This document shows positions 9,034 to 17,910 of a stretch of DNA of 64,000 nucleotides, one piece after another. How positions within the stretch are numbered: the first letter of the stretch is position 1; each line of letters opens with the position of its first letter. Source of the DNA: Candidatus Wallbacteria bacterium (GTDB lineage: Bacteria > Muiribacteriota > UBA6191 > JACPRK01); contig JACQZN010000047.1 of the NCBI GenBank assembly GCA_016213845.1, positions 1 to 64,000 on the forward strand. The letters run 5' to 3'. The notes under the pieces are model-generated. The model searched no databases, was not told the DNA's origin, and was given only the letters and a program-made list of their open reading frames with translations. Position numbers and translations under genes: made by a program.

Positions 9034-10236
9034 TCAGCGCCGCCCGGGCCGGTTGCCGAACATCCACTCGAAGACCAGCGGAAGCCGCTTCTTCCAGGTG
9101 GCCTCGTTGTGTCTGCCGTTCTCGTCGATCTCGAGCGCGACGTTGTAGCCCTTTTCAGCCAAAAGGTCCGCCAACTCCATGACCTCGCGCACGGGCGCCA
9201 GCAGCATCTCCGACTCGTGCGTGCCCATGTCGAGCCAGAAGCGGTTCGGCTTGGGCGCCGCCTTGTCGTGGCGCACCATCGAGACCGTGTGGTTGTGCGC
9301 CCACCAGAGCGAGGGCGACAGCGCCGCGACGATGCCGAACCGCTCCGGATACCGCCACCCCAGGTGGAACGCCGCCAGTCCGCCAAGCGACGACCCGGTG
9401 ACCGCCGTGAACTCCGGACCCTCTTCGATGCGGAACCTCTCCCGCAGTACCGGCTCGATGTCCTGGAAGATTACGCTCGCCATCAGGTCGAGGTCGCCGC
9501 CGCCGAAGCGGGTGTCCTTCACGGGCGTGTAGAAGCGGTCGCGCTGGTTGCAGTGGTAGATCGCGACGATGAAGAAAGGTCGCACCTTGTTGGCCGTCAC
9601 CAGCTCGTCGTGCACCTTGTCGGCATCCCAGGCCTGCCCCAGGAAGGCCGTGGCGCAGTCGAAGATGTTCTGCCCGTCGAGCATGTAGAGCAGCGGGTAG
9701 TGCGCGTCGCCGTTCTCGTCGTAGCCCGGCGGGACGTGGACGAGCACCTTGTGGTCGAAGCCGGTCAGCTCCTTGCCGAAGTTGCCCAGGTCCATCACGT
9801 GCGCGTCGCGCGTGCTCATCGGCTCGTGGTGCGTGCCGTCGGCCCATCGCTCCACCTTGAAGCGGATCGTCATCGGCCCGCGCGCGATCACTTCGCGGTC
9901 GGAAACCTCTCCGTCGGCCGCCGTCTTCTCGACCCGCTCCCAGCTGCCCAGGGTGGCCTTGTAGAAGCAGAGCGCGTTCTTGCGGAGCCGCACTTCCTTG
10001 ACCCAGAGGCTGCCCGCCAGGTGCTCCATCCGCACGCCGGCCGCTTTCCAGCCGCCCAGCGTCGAGGCGCTCCCCGTCAGCCAGACCCTCGTTCCCGGGG
10101 GAAGCTCGGGCACCTCGGCCTCGAATCGTACGGGGACCGTTTCGGTATGGGATTTCGGCTCGAGGCCGGCGTGTTTCTTGTGTTCGGGCATGGTTTGAAG
10201 CAGGTCTCTCGCCCCCTTCGGAGTCGTCGGGGTCAT
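9034..10236 (-). CDS. esterase with N-terminal starch-binding-like domain (B)
   Basis: A 400-residue paralogue of the esterase at 6234-7430. Residues ~36-130 form a CBM20-like domain (RVWLTGSASTLGGWKAAG), and residues ~145-400 an Esterase D-type alpha/beta-hydrolase (PLLYMLDGQN, nucleophile GSSLGG, WLDMGTHE, ENGRHNEATW). Serine, acidic residue and histidine are all present. ATG 10191 (MPEHKKHAG) is a possible shorter start. No signal peptide. It heads the minus-strand run of esterase B, DUF72, metalloprotease and esterase A, suggesting one operon. Substrate unknown. Confidence 0.85.
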   Translation of the reverse strand: MTPTTPKGARDLLQTMPEHKKHAGLEPKSHTETVPVRFEAEVPELPPGTRVWLTGSASTLGGWKAAGVRMEHLAGSLWVKEVRLRKNALCFYKATLGSWERVEKTAADGEVSDREVIARGPMTIRFKVERWADGTHHEPMSTRDAHVMDLGNFGKELTGFDHKVLVHVPPGYDENGDAHYPLLYMLDGQNIFDCATAFLGQAWDADKVHDELVTANKVRPFFIVAIYHCNQRDRFYTPVKDTRFGGGDLDLMASVIFQDIEPVLRERFRIEEGPEFTAVTGSSLGGLAAFHLGWRYPERFGIVAALSPSLWWAHNHTVSMVRHDKAAPKPNRFWLDMGTHESEMLLAPVREVMELADLLAEKGYNVALEIDENGRHNEATWKKRLPLVFEWMFGNRPGRR

Positions 10237-10350
10237 AGCCGAGTCAGTCGACTCCCGTCAACAGGGTGGTAGGGGCCGCTCGCAATCGCGTTGCCACGGT
10301 CTCGGCCCGGACATTAAGGCGCCACCGTCCGGGCGGCAACCGAACGGCTG

Positions 10351-12252
10351 TCATGGCGCCGCCGATTCGCGCAGCTCCAGGCGCCGCAGGATCGGCGCTC
10401 GCCAGTCAGGGCCTCGGATCGGCATGTAGCCGACGTATACCACACCGGTCGCGCCGTCGAGAAGTCGCGGATCGAACCCCATCGAGAGCAGCCCATCGTG
10501 CGTGCGCTTGGCCTCCGGGACCACGAACGCGAAGACTTCCGCCGAATCCCCACGCTCCACCCCCAGGTCGAGCACGTACTCGTTGGGCAGCCCCTCCACG
10601 TCGAGGACCCACCAGGCCGTCGAGCGCGTGCGGCCCGAGAACCTGAACTTCGGCAGCGTCCGCTTCAGCAGGCGGCGGAAGTCCCAGCCGACCAGCTCCA
10701 GCTCCCCGCGGGGCTCGGGCTTCACGGCTTGCGGGCTGCCGTCGGCCGTCGCCAGGATCACCGTCGGACCCGTCGGTGCCCCGCGCAGGAGCGGGAAGGC
10801 GGCCGAAGCGACGCGGGCGAGCGGCTCGGGAACCTTCTCGCCTCCGAAGAGGAGCGCGGCCTCCATGAGCCGCAACGCGTGGAGCGGCATCAGAGCACGC
10901 GAAAGCCCCGCCGCGGGCAGGCGGCCTGGCTCCAGCAGCTCGGAAGCGGCCGCGGCTCGCTTCAGCGGTCCGAAGAGCTCGGGCTTGTCGAGCCGCGCGG
11001 AAAAGTGCGCGGACGAGAGGCGGCCGTAGCGCACCATCCAGTCGAGGCGATCCGCGCGCAGCTTCTCGGAAAGCTCGAGCACCGCCTGTTCGCGCGGGGG
11101 CTGCGGCCGGGGCGTGGGTGGAGGCGCTGCGGCGCGAACCGAGGGAGGGGCCGGCGGGAGCGGTTCCGGAGTCGGTCGGGCGCGCGGGTAGAGGAGCAGC
11201 GCCAGTGCCAGTACCAGGGCGGCGGCGCCGAGCCGCGCGGGGACGGCCGGCGCGGCGGACGCGGAGGGGATGGGCCGCGCCACCCGCGCCGTTTGCGAGC
11301 CAGCGGGCGCGTCAGCCTTGCCGGCGACGATGGTGCCCGAGTCCCAGGCGATCCGCTCGGAGGGCGCGGCCTGGGGAGTGGGCGTCTGGATGGGGATGGC
11401 CCCCACGCTGAGCGCCGCCAAGGCCGAACGCCGCAAGGCAGCCGCCACGGCACCGGCGGCCGGCCGGCGCTCCGGGAGCGGGTCGAGGCACTGCTTCATC
11501 AGGGTTGCCAGGGTGGCCGGCAGCTGGGGCGAAGGCTCCTCCGGTGGCTGCTCCAGACGCCTGCGAAAGACGTCTCCGACGGAGCCGGAAGTGTCGAACG
11601 GCAGCCGGCCGTGGCAGCACTGGTAGAGGATCAAGCCGAGGGAGTAGATGTCGCCCGGAGGCCCGGCCGAGGCGTGGCGGATCATTTCGGGCGGCATGTA
11701 GAAAGGTGTTCCGAGCATGACGCCCTCGCCCGTCAGCGCAGACGCGCCTTCGATGGGCCGGGCGATCCCGAAGTCGCTCACCTTGACCTCGCCCGTGCGG
11801 CCCAGGAGGACGTTGGCGGGCTTCAGGTCCCGGTGGACGATGCCCTGCTGGTGGAGGTACTCGAGCCCCTCGGCGATCGCCTGGCAGATGCGGAGCGCGT
11901 CGGACAGCCCGGCCGAGCCGCGCTCGCGGAGCAGCCGCGCCAGGTCGTGCCCGTCGACGTATTCGACGACCAGAAAGGGTGAGGAGTCGAGTAGCCCGGC
12001 GTCGAAGATCTTCAGGACGCTCGGGTGCGAGAGCTTCGCCATGATGCGTGCCTCTCGCACGATGCGGGCGGCGTCCTCGCCGGCCCATCCGCCCGCGGGC
12101 GGCGAGAAGAACTTCACGGCGACCATCCTGCGCAGCGAGTGCTGCCGCGCCAGCAGCACCCTCCCGAACGTGCCCGCGCCCAGCTCGCTCAGGAGCTCGT
12201 ACTTTTCGCGAAACGCCGCCGCATCCAGATTCTCTTCGAAGAGCTGTGTCAT
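10351..12252 (-). CDS. membrane-anchored Ser/Thr protein kinase
   Basis: 633 residues. The Hanks-type kinase domain spans ~15-285: glycine loop LGAGTFGRV, Lys in VAVKFF, catalytic HRDLKPANVLL, DFGIAR, and MPPEMI in place of the usual APE. A Pro/Ala-rich juxtamembrane stretch leads to one transmembrane segment (AALVLALALLLYP) near residue 345, then a Pro-rich linker and a ~220-residue extracytoplasmic domain that I do not recognise. The layout (cytoplasmic kinase, external sensor) is that of bacterial receptor kinases. It is divergent from the ATP-grasp gene over 119 nt containing a heptamer array. Confidence 0.92.
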   Translation of the reverse strand: MTQLFEENLDAAAFREKYELLSELGAGTFGRVLLARQHSLRRMVAVKFFSPPAGGWAGEDAARIVREARIMAKLSHPSVLKIFDAGLLDSSPFLVVEYVDGHDLARLLRERGSAGLSDALRICQAIAEGLEYLHQQGIVHRDLKPANVLLGRTGEVKVSDFGIARPIEGASALTGEGVMLGTPFYMPPEMIRHASAGPPGDIYSLGLILYQCCHGRLPFDTSGSVGDVFRRRLEQPPEEPSPQLPATLATLMKQCLDPLPERRPAAGAVAAALRRSALAALSVGAIPIQTPTPQAAPSERIAWDSGTIVAGKADAPAGSQTARVARPIPSASAAPAVPARLGAAALVLALALLLYPRARPTPEPLPPAPPSVRAAAPPPTPRPQPPREQAVLELSEKLRADRLDWMVRYGRLSSAHFSARLDKPELFGPLKRAAAASELLEPGRLPAAGLSRALMPLHALRLMEAALLFGGEKVPEPLARVASAAFPLLRGAPTGPTVILATADGSPQAVKPEPRGELELVGWDFRRLLKRTLPKFRFSGRTRSTAWWVLDVEGLPNEYVLDLGVERGDSAEVFAFVVPEAKRTHDGLLSMGFDPRLLDGATGVVYVGYMPIRGPDWRAPILRRLELRESAAP

Positions 12253-12289
12253 GCCTTCCGCCGGGACTCCCCCCGATTCTCGATTCTCC

Positions 12290-12324
12290 TACTCGCTACT
12301 CACTACTCGCTACTCACTACTCCC
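12290..12324 (+). repeat. heptamer tandem array (TACTCRC)
   Basis: Five tandem 7-nt units, TACTCGC and TACTCAC alternating, ending TACTCCC. The array lies between the divergent kinase and ATP-grasp genes and is preceded by GATTCTCGATTCTC, a companion motif also seen near the arrays at 32225 and 50663. The complement reads GTGAGTA/GCGAGTA, the same unit as in those two arrays. Confidence 0.85.
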
Positions 12325-12371
12325 ATGCTACCCTGACGCCACAACTCGACCGACATTTTCCGGAGGTTCCG

Positions 12372-13919
12372 ATGGCATCGAAGAAGAGATCGACCAGCAC
12401 CGCCACACCCAGCCGACTCGACTCGCCCGAAGCGGCGGCATCGCCCGAGATGCCTTCCATCGCCGGTCCCGCGGAGCTCGGCGAGCCGACACTGGACGTG
12501 GCGTCGATTTCTTCCGAGAGCGCGCTGTCGGCCACGCCGCCTGCGCCCACGGTGGCGGTCGTGGTCAGCCACAAGGAGCAGAAGCTGATCGAGTGGATGA
12601 TGGCCCATCCGAACGAGGTCATCCGCCAGCGCCAGGAGATGCTGATGACGCTGGCCAAGCGCCGCTGCACCTACGGGCGCGACGGCGGCACCATGCCGGT
12701 GACGCTGACGCCGCTCTTCCTGAGCCAGGCCGCGCTGAACAAGGTGAAGACCGTCGGCGAGACCTTCGATCGCATCATCGACAAGGTCGTCAACGGCTAC
12801 CGCGACGACCCCAGGGTGCGCGCCCACTTCCCGTACACGGAGATCCCGAAGGAGTGGATCGACTGGGACCCGGGCTACGCCAAGCCGACCGTGCTCAATC
12901 GCCATGACGCGCTCTTCGACGGCAAGAACCTGAAGTTCATCGAGTTCAACACGGACAACCCGGGCGGCCGAGCCTGGTGCGACACGCTCGAGGAGATCTT
13001 CCGCAGCTACCCGATGTACCAGGACCTGATCTCGAGCTTCACGCCCAAGGCCGACCGCGCGATGCTGCGCGCCGGCGTGGACGCGCTCCTGCACTGCTAC
13101 AAGGACGCGGGTGGCACCAAGGAGAAGCCGCGCATCGGCATCGTCAGCTTCAAGGAGTACCTGCCCGGCTCCGACATGGAGATCACGCGTGACTACCTGG
13201 TCGAGCACGGCTACGACGCGCACTTCATGGACGCGCGCGACTTCGAGTACCGCGACGGGGGCCTCTACTCCAACCGGGTGCGCTTCGACCTGCTCAATCT
13301 GGCGCTCAGGTTCCTCTTCTTCAAGCGCTTCCCCCGAGAGATGAAGGACTTCCTCGAGGGCATCCGCGACCGAGGTGTCGTTTGCGTCAACCCGTGGCGC
13401 GCCACCATCGGGGCGCAGAAGGAAGCGATGTCCTTCATCTCCAACCCCGAGAACCATGGCTACTTCACGGAGGAGGAGGTCGCGGTCATCAAGGAGCACC
13501 TTCCCTGGACGCGCAAGCTCGACGAGACCATCACGATGTCGCCGGACGGCTCGGACATCTCGCTGCAGGAGTACATGGTGAAGAACAAGGAGCGCCTGGT
13601 GCTCAAGCCCGGGTGGGGTGCGGGCGGCCAGGACGTCAAGGTCGGCCGCACCACCGACACCGCCGAGTGGAACTCCGTGGTCAGCAATGTGATTGGCTGC
13701 CCCTGGTGGGTCGTTCAGGAGGCCGTGCCGGTCCCCGAGTACGAGATGCCGGTGCTGAAGGGCGGCAAGGTCGTCCTCGAGAAGAAGTTCCTCAACATCA
13801 ACCCCTACATCTTCGACGGCAAGTACGCCGGCTGCCTCGGAAGGGTCTCCGCGTCCAACGTCGTCAACGTCAGCTCGGGCGGTGGGATCATTCCAATCTT
13901 TCCGCTGAAGGAAGACTGA
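12372..13919 (+). CDS. circularly permuted ATP-grasp (glutathionylspermidine synthase-like)
   Basis: 515 residues. After a ~60-residue low-complexity Ser/Ala-rich leader the protein matches the circularly permuted ATP-grasp fold: acidic metal-binding motif LKFIEFNTDNPGG near residue 185, ATP-binding Lys and glycine loop RLVLKPGWGAGGQ near residue 415, and a C-terminal CLGRVSASN...SSGGG motif. Enzymes of this fold form amide bonds using ATP. The acceptor here is unknown. The start is firm: GGAGG at 12362-12366 lies 5 nt before ATG 12372. Two more ATP-grasp genes and three esterases in the window suggest a shared pathway. Confidence 0.87.
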   Translation: MASKKRSTSTATPSRLDSPEAAASPEMPSIAGPAELGEPTLDVASISSESALSATPPAPTVAVVVSHKEQKLIEWMMAHPNEVIRQRQEMLMTLAKRRCTYGRDGGTMPVTLTPLFLSQAALNKVKTVGETFDRIIDKVVNGYRDDPRVRAHFPYTEIPKEWIDWDPGYAKPTVLNRHDALFDGKNLKFIEFNTDNPGGRAWCDTLEEIFRSYPMYQDLISSFTPKADRAMLRAGVDALLHCYKDAGGTKEKPRIGIVSFKEYLPGSDMEITRDYLVEHGYDAHFMDARDFEYRDGGLYSNRVRFDLLNLALRFLFFKRFPREMKDFLEGIRDRGVVCVNPWRATIGAQKEAMSFISNPENHGYFTEEEVAVIKEHLPWTRKLDETITMSPDGSDISLQEYMVKNKERLVLKPGWGAGGQDVKVGRTTDTAEWNSVVSNVIGCPWWVVQEAVPVPEYEMPVLKGGKVVLEKKFLNINPYIFDGKYAGCLGRVSASNVVNVSSGGGIIPIFPLKED

Positions 13920-13947
13920 GGGCCGAGGATGTCGTGAGATTCAGCGA

Positions 13948-14007
13948 GCTGGCCACGCCATACTCAAGGCGGCGGGGCTCTCCGGCAAGGACAGGAAAGA
14001 TGATTGA
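13948..14007 (+). pseudogene. possible hicA remnant (very short)
   Basis: Immediately before the hicB-like gene, one frame reads GHAILKAAGLSGKDRKDD and stops 3 nt inside hicB. This resembles the C-terminal end of HicA toxins, which usually end in an I-L-K/R-x-A-G-L pattern just before or overlapping hicB. A neighbouring frame from GTG 13934 reads VRFSEL, like a HicA N-terminus. Together they would fit an internal deletion of hicA. The evidence is short and could be chance. Confidence 0.25.
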
Positions 14008-14245
14008 TCTCCGCTACTCGCTGATTATCGAAGCCACGGATGATCCCGGCTTTTTCGGGTTTTACTCGCCCGAACTGGAAGGATTTTCCGGAGTCGGACA
14101 CTCCGTCGAGGACTGTCTCTACAAAGCCAAGTGGGGCATGGAAGAGCACGTGGAAGTGATGATTTCCCGCAAGCTACCGGTTCCGCCGCCGAATCCGGAT
14201 CCCACTGTGGTGGTCAGGAACGAACGCACGAGGAAGGCTGCCTGA
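14000..14245 (+). CDS. HicB-like antitoxin, no intact HicA
   Basis: An 81-residue protein with the HicB partial RNase-H fold signature: RYSLIIEATDDPGFFGFYSPELEGFSGVG followed in sequence by the helix SVEDCLYKAKWGMEEHVE and a C-terminal PVPPPNPDPTVVV tail. HicB proteins neutralise the HicA mRNA interferase and repress their operon. No full-length HicA gene lies on either side: 80 nt separate it from the ATP-grasp stop, and a convergent gene follows after 10 nt. ATG 14000 matches the usual HicB start; GTG 13934, preceded by GAGG, is an alternative. No C-terminal DNA-binding domain is present. Confidence 0.8.
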   Translation: MIDLRYSLIIEATDDPGFFGFYSPELEGFSGVGHSVEDCLYKAKWGMEEHVEVMISRKLPVPPPNPDPTVVVRNERTRKAA

Positions 14246-14255
14246 GGGCCGAGGG

Positions 14256-15314
14256 CTACCAGCGGTAGTACTTGTCGGCTTCGGCCAGCGCGAGGGCGAA
14301 CTTTTCGGCCGGTGGTTTGGAGAGCCGGGCGATCTCGGCGAGGCGGTTGACCTCGGCGGGGAGGAACGGGTAGGGGGGCGGGTCGTGGGCGATCTCCAGG
14401 ACCCGGGCCTTCAGGCCCTCGACGTAGTCGTTGAAGTAGACGGGGCCGAGCGCCTTGGGGCGGCCGTCGGGGACGGGGTTGTTGAAGTCGATGGCCCAGG
14501 GCTCGCCCTCGGAGTCGATGATGAACTCGACGGAGTTCATCTCGTAGCCGAAGGCCCGGTTGATCACCTTGGCCTGCTCGAGCACGCGGCGGCCGGTTTC
14601 GGGCGATAGGAAGTTCTCCTCGTACTCGTAGGTCGACCAGTCGTTGGGGCGGAAGGTGTACTTGATCGGGATGATCTTCCGGCCCAGGCAGAGGCAGCGC
14701 ACCTGCCACTCGTGCTCGCTCGGGACGGCCTTCTGCAGCGTCATCACGTCCTCGCCGCTTTCGTTGTAGTAGTGGAGGAGCTCCTCCTCGTTTCGCACCT
14801 TCCAGACCTTGCGGGCGCCGCGGCCCTCGGCGGGCTTGAGGAACGCCGGGAAGCCGATGCGCTGGATGATGCTGTCCCAGTCGAAGTGGCGGTGGTAGCG
14901 GAACTGGGTCGGCTCCTTGAGGAAGCGGTTCTTCTGCTGCGGCAGCACGATCGTGTCCGGAACGCTGACGCCCAGCGCCCGGCAGACGGCGAACCCGACG
15001 TCCTTGGTGGCGATGAAGTACTGGAAGGAGAGCGGGTTGTTGATGACGTGCACGCCCTGGTGGGCGAAGATCATGAACGCGCCGATCGCCTGCGGCAGGA
15101 TGTGGGAGCAGCGGTCGACCAGCACGCGGTACTTCGTGCGGTAGTCGACGTCCATCTCGGTGATCTCGACGTGCTCTGCGACGATCTTCAGCCAGCGCCC
15201 GCGCTTGTCGCGGAATGGCTCGGTCTCGTTCAGTCGATCGGTCAACGTCCGGCCCAGCTCGTCGTCCAGGTAAAGCAAGCCGACCGGGAAATCTGCCACT
15301 TTTGCTCGTGTCAT
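14256..15314 (-). CDS. ATP-grasp ligase, RimK-like (1)
   Basis: 352 residues. The ATP-grasp core is visible as GFPAFLKPAEGRGARKVWKV (Lys plus glycine loop) near residue 175 and MNSVEFIID...PWAIDFNNPVPDG (Glu, Asp, Asn metal ligands) near residues 270-290. The N-terminal ~110 residues (YRVLVDRCSHILPQAIGAFM; HVINNPLSFQYF) form the pre-ATP domain and share the same pattern with the ATP-grasp protein at 37525-38796, so the two are paralogues. Expected chemistry is ATP-dependent carboxylate-amine or -thiol ligation. Substrate unknown. It is convergent with hicB (10 nt apart). Confidence 0.83.
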   Translation of the reverse strand: MTRAKVADFPVGLLYLDDELGRTLTDRLNETEPFRDKRGRWLKIVAEHVEITEMDVDYRTKYRVLVDRCSHILPQAIGAFMIFAHQGVHVINNPLSFQYFIATKDVGFAVCRALGVSVPDTIVLPQQKNRFLKEPTQFRYHRHFDWDSIIQRIGFPAFLKPAEGRGARKVWKVRNEEELLHYYNESGEDVMTLQKAVPSEHEWQVRCLCLGRKIIPIKYTFRPNDWSTYEYEENFLSPETGRRVLEQAKVINRAFGYEMNSVEFIIDSEGEPWAIDFNNPVPDGRPKALGPVYFNDYVEGLKARVLEIAHDPPPYPFLPAEVNRLAEIARLSKPPAEKFALALAEADKYYRW

Positions 15315-15363
15315 CGGCGTCTCCAGGCCGCGGACCCGCCCGGTCCGCCGGCCGTCGAGGTAA

Positions 15364-17181
15364 TCAACCCACGCGGTCTCGCTCCCGCTGAACCACGGGC
15401 GGCGAGGTCCGGTCGACCTTCGACCAATCGGTCTTCATCCACGACTTGCAGACGCTCTTCTGGAGCGCGCCCGCGGTCTTGCGCGGCCGGATGCTGATCG
15501 AGACACCCGGTCGGCGGCCCAGGACCACGTCGAATTCGCGGAGCTCGCCCGAACGGTCGACCATGAACGTGTGCTTCTTGCCTGGCGGCGTCTCGGCCAG
15601 CAGGCTCTCGATGCGACCCGGCACCAGGCGCATCCTGTCGACCGCGAGGATCTCGTCGCCCGGCGTCAGGCCGGCCTCGGCGGCGGGGCCGCCCTCGATG
15701 ACGTTCTCGACGACCAGCGACTTGCCCAGGGAGAGGCCGATGCCCAGGTAGGAGAGCGGCTCGGGCTTGACTGCCGGGATCACCTCGCCCGTGGGCGGCT
15801 CCTTGTCCAGGGTGGCGACCTCCAGGCCGGCGTGCGCCAGTCCACCCTGGATCTCGAGCTCGCGGGTGCTGCGCAGCGCGCGCTCGAAGAACTCGCCCAG
15901 GTCGCTTCCGGCGAGGCTCGAGGCCTCCTCTTCAAGCTCGCCCGGCAGGAATCCGCGGTCCAGCTTTCGCCAGTACTTCTCGTACATGCGGCGCATCAGG
16001 TCATCGAGGCTCTTCTTGTTCTTCGTCCGGTTGCGAATCTCCAGGTCGAGCAGCATGCCGGTGATGCAGCCCTTGTTGTAGTAGGAGATCTGCGAGTTGG
16101 GCGAGTGGGGCCCCTTCTTGTAGAACTTGATCCACGTCTCCTCGCTGGAGGATTCGAGCGTCTGGAAGCAACGGCCCGGCGTGAGGGAGAGGCGCTGTAC
16201 CTCGCGGCCGATGAGGTCGAGGAACTCGCGCGGGGTGATGCAGCCGGCGCGTCGCAGGACGATCATCTCGTAGTAGCTCGTGACGCCCTCCGCGAACCAG
16301 AGCAGCGGGGTGCGCACCTCGCTCGAGTAGTCGAACGGTCCCAGCGGATACGGGCGCAGCCGCTTCACGTTCCAGGTGTGGAAGAACTCGTGGCTGAAGA
16401 GGGCGAGCGCGTCGACGTAACTGGTGCGCGGGTGGAAGCCCCAGCGTCCGAGCATGCAGTGCGTGCTGTTGCGGTGCTCCAGGCCGCCGCCGCGCGAGGT
16501 CGAGAGATCGACCAGGTAGTGGTAGTGCTTGTACGGCAGCTTGCCGAAAATCCCGGCCGCTTCGCGGCTCAGCTTCTCCACGTCTTGGGCCAGCAGACCG
16601 AGCGGGGCATTGCCCCTGCCTGCGATGACCAGGTAGTGCGGCACGCCGTCGATGGCGAACTGCGAGACGTGCGGGTGGCCCGCGATGGCCGGGCAGTCCA
16701 GTAGCTCGTCGTAGTCGGCGGCGGTGAAGGTGCGCGGCTCGCCGGCGACGGGCTCCAGGCCGGTGTACGGGCCGTCCCAGTGATCCGGCAGCCGGAAGAC
16801 GACGGTGGACGGCTGGCGTTCGCGGCCGACCACGTACGGGAAGACGTGGCCGCCGTTGAGCGTGAAGCGCTCGTCGTCCAGGTAGCTGCGGTGGACGGAC
16901 TTGTCGTAGGCCCAGCTTTGGAACTTGAACTTGACCGAGCGGGAGCGCCCCGGCCGGATCTCGTAGGTGGCCTTGTCGACCTTGCGCCAGGAGAGCGGCT
17001 TGCCGCCGTCGCCCACGACGGACTCGCCGCGGACGACGCCCGCGAAATCCTCGATCATGTAGTGACCGGGGACCCAGGCCGGGAAGCAGATTTGAAGGGG
17101 GTCGGGGCCCACGTCCTGGAGCGCGAGCTCCACATCCAGCAGGTGAGTGCGTGCGGCAAGAGCCGAAACCGTGTAGCGCAA
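15364..17181 (-). CDS. M61 family glycyl aminopeptidase-like protease with PDZ domain
   Basis: 605 residues. The M61 N-terminal beta domain is followed by the zinc site HEFFHTWNVKRLRP and its distal glutamate (WFAEGVTSYYE). A PDZ domain occupies roughly residues 500-590 (YLGIGLSLG; GGPAAEAGLTPGDEILAVD). No signal peptide is seen, so it is probably cytoplasmic. No ATG precedes the conserved N-terminus (LRYTVSALAARTH); TTG 17181 is chosen because GAGGAG stands 7 nt upstream of it. The longer frame to 17460 reads through non-conserved sequence. Family members are metallo-aminopeptidases with preference for N-terminal Gly/Ala. Confidence 0.88.
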   Translation of the reverse strand: MRYTVSALAARTHLLDVELALQDVGPDPLQICFPAWVPGHYMIEDFAGVVRGESVVGDGGKPLSWRKVDKATYEIRPGRSRSVKFKFQSWAYDKSVHRSYLDDERFTLNGGHVFPYVVGRERQPSTVVFRLPDHWDGPYTGLEPVAGEPRTFTAADYDELLDCPAIAGHPHVSQFAIDGVPHYLVIAGRGNAPLGLLAQDVEKLSREAAGIFGKLPYKHYHYLVDLSTSRGGGLEHRNSTHCMLGRWGFHPRTSYVDALALFSHEFFHTWNVKRLRPYPLGPFDYSSEVRTPLLWFAEGVTSYYEMIVLRRAGCITPREFLDLIGREVQRLSLTPGRCFQTLESSSEETWIKFYKKGPHSPNSQISYYNKGCITGMLLDLEIRNRTKNKKSLDDLMRRMYEKYWRKLDRGFLPGELEEEASSLAGSDLGEFFERALRSTRELEIQGGLAHAGLEVATLDKEPPTGEVIPAVKPEPLSYLGIGLSLGKSLVVENVIEGGPAAEAGLTPGDEILAVDRMRLVPGRIESLLAETPPGKKHTFMVDRSGELREFDVVLGRRPGVSISIRPRKTAGALQKSVCKSWMKTDWSKVDRTSPPVVQRERDRVG

Positions 17182-17315
17182 GGTGCGTCTCCTCGAGGTC
17201 GCGTGCAAATGGAAAAGTCCGGGAGACGATTCTAGCTCATCCCTGCCGCTCGACCCGAGTCCGGTGTTGTGGGGAGCAGCCTCTAGCCGTCCCGCTCGCG
17301 CTGCCGCGAAAGTGC

Positions 17316-17768
17316 CTAGAGCTTCGCGAGAACCTCGTCGATGTGACCCTCGACTTTGACCTTGGCGAAGACGTGGGCGATGTTGCCCTTCGGGTCGATG
17401 AGGTAGGTGGTACGGACGATGCCCATCATCGACTTGCCGTACATCTTCTTCTCCTGCCACACGCCGTAGGCCTCCGAGATGGAGTGGTCCTCGTCGGCGA
17501 TGAGTGTGAAGGGCAGGTCGTACTTCTCGCGGAAGTTGCCGTGGCTGCGCGCGTCGTCGGCGCTCACCCCGAGCAGCACGGCCCCTTTGTGGAGCAGCTT
17601 CTCGTAGGAGTCGCGGAAGTCGCAGGCTTCCTTCGTGCAGCCGGGCGTGTCGTCCTTCGGATAGAAGTAGAGTACGACCGTCTTCCCGCGGAAGTCCGAC
17701 AGCTCGAACTCCTCGCCCGCTTCCGTCCGCGCCTGGAACCCCGGCGCCTTGTCACCGACTTTGAGCAT
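17316..17768 (-). CDS. bcp: thioredoxin-dependent peroxiredoxin Bcp
   Basis: 150 residues, full family length. The active site reads PKDDTPGCTKEACDF: peroxidatic Cys in TPGCT and a resolving Cys five residues later, the atypical 2-Cys arrangement of BCP/PrxQ. It reduces H2O2 and organic hydroperoxides with thioredoxin as donor. ATG 17768 is the natural start (MLKVGDKAPGF). It lies 134 nt downstream of the M61 gene on the same strand. Confidence 0.95.
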   Translation of the reverse strand: MLKVGDKAPGFQARTEAGEEFELSDFRGKTVVLYFYPKDDTPGCTKEACDFRDSYEKLLHKGAVLLGVSADDARSHGNFREKYDLPFTLIADEDHSISEAYGVWQEKKMYGKSMMGIVRTTYLIDPKGNIAHVFAKVKVEGHIDEVLAKL

Positions 17769-17910
17769 CCCAGTTACTCCCTTCGGGCGATTCTTCTACC
17801 CAATCGGCGCGTGCGAAGTCAACCCTGGCGGTAACGAGGGACAGGCGAAGCGCCCTCGAAGACCTCGGAGCGGCCACGGGCTCGCCAAGACGAGCCGCGA
17901 ACCCCCGGCC

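Noticed and set aside
17182..17460. Upstream extension of the M61 peptidase
   Set aside because: Sequence is not peptidase-like; the TTG at 17181 has a ribosome site at the right distance.
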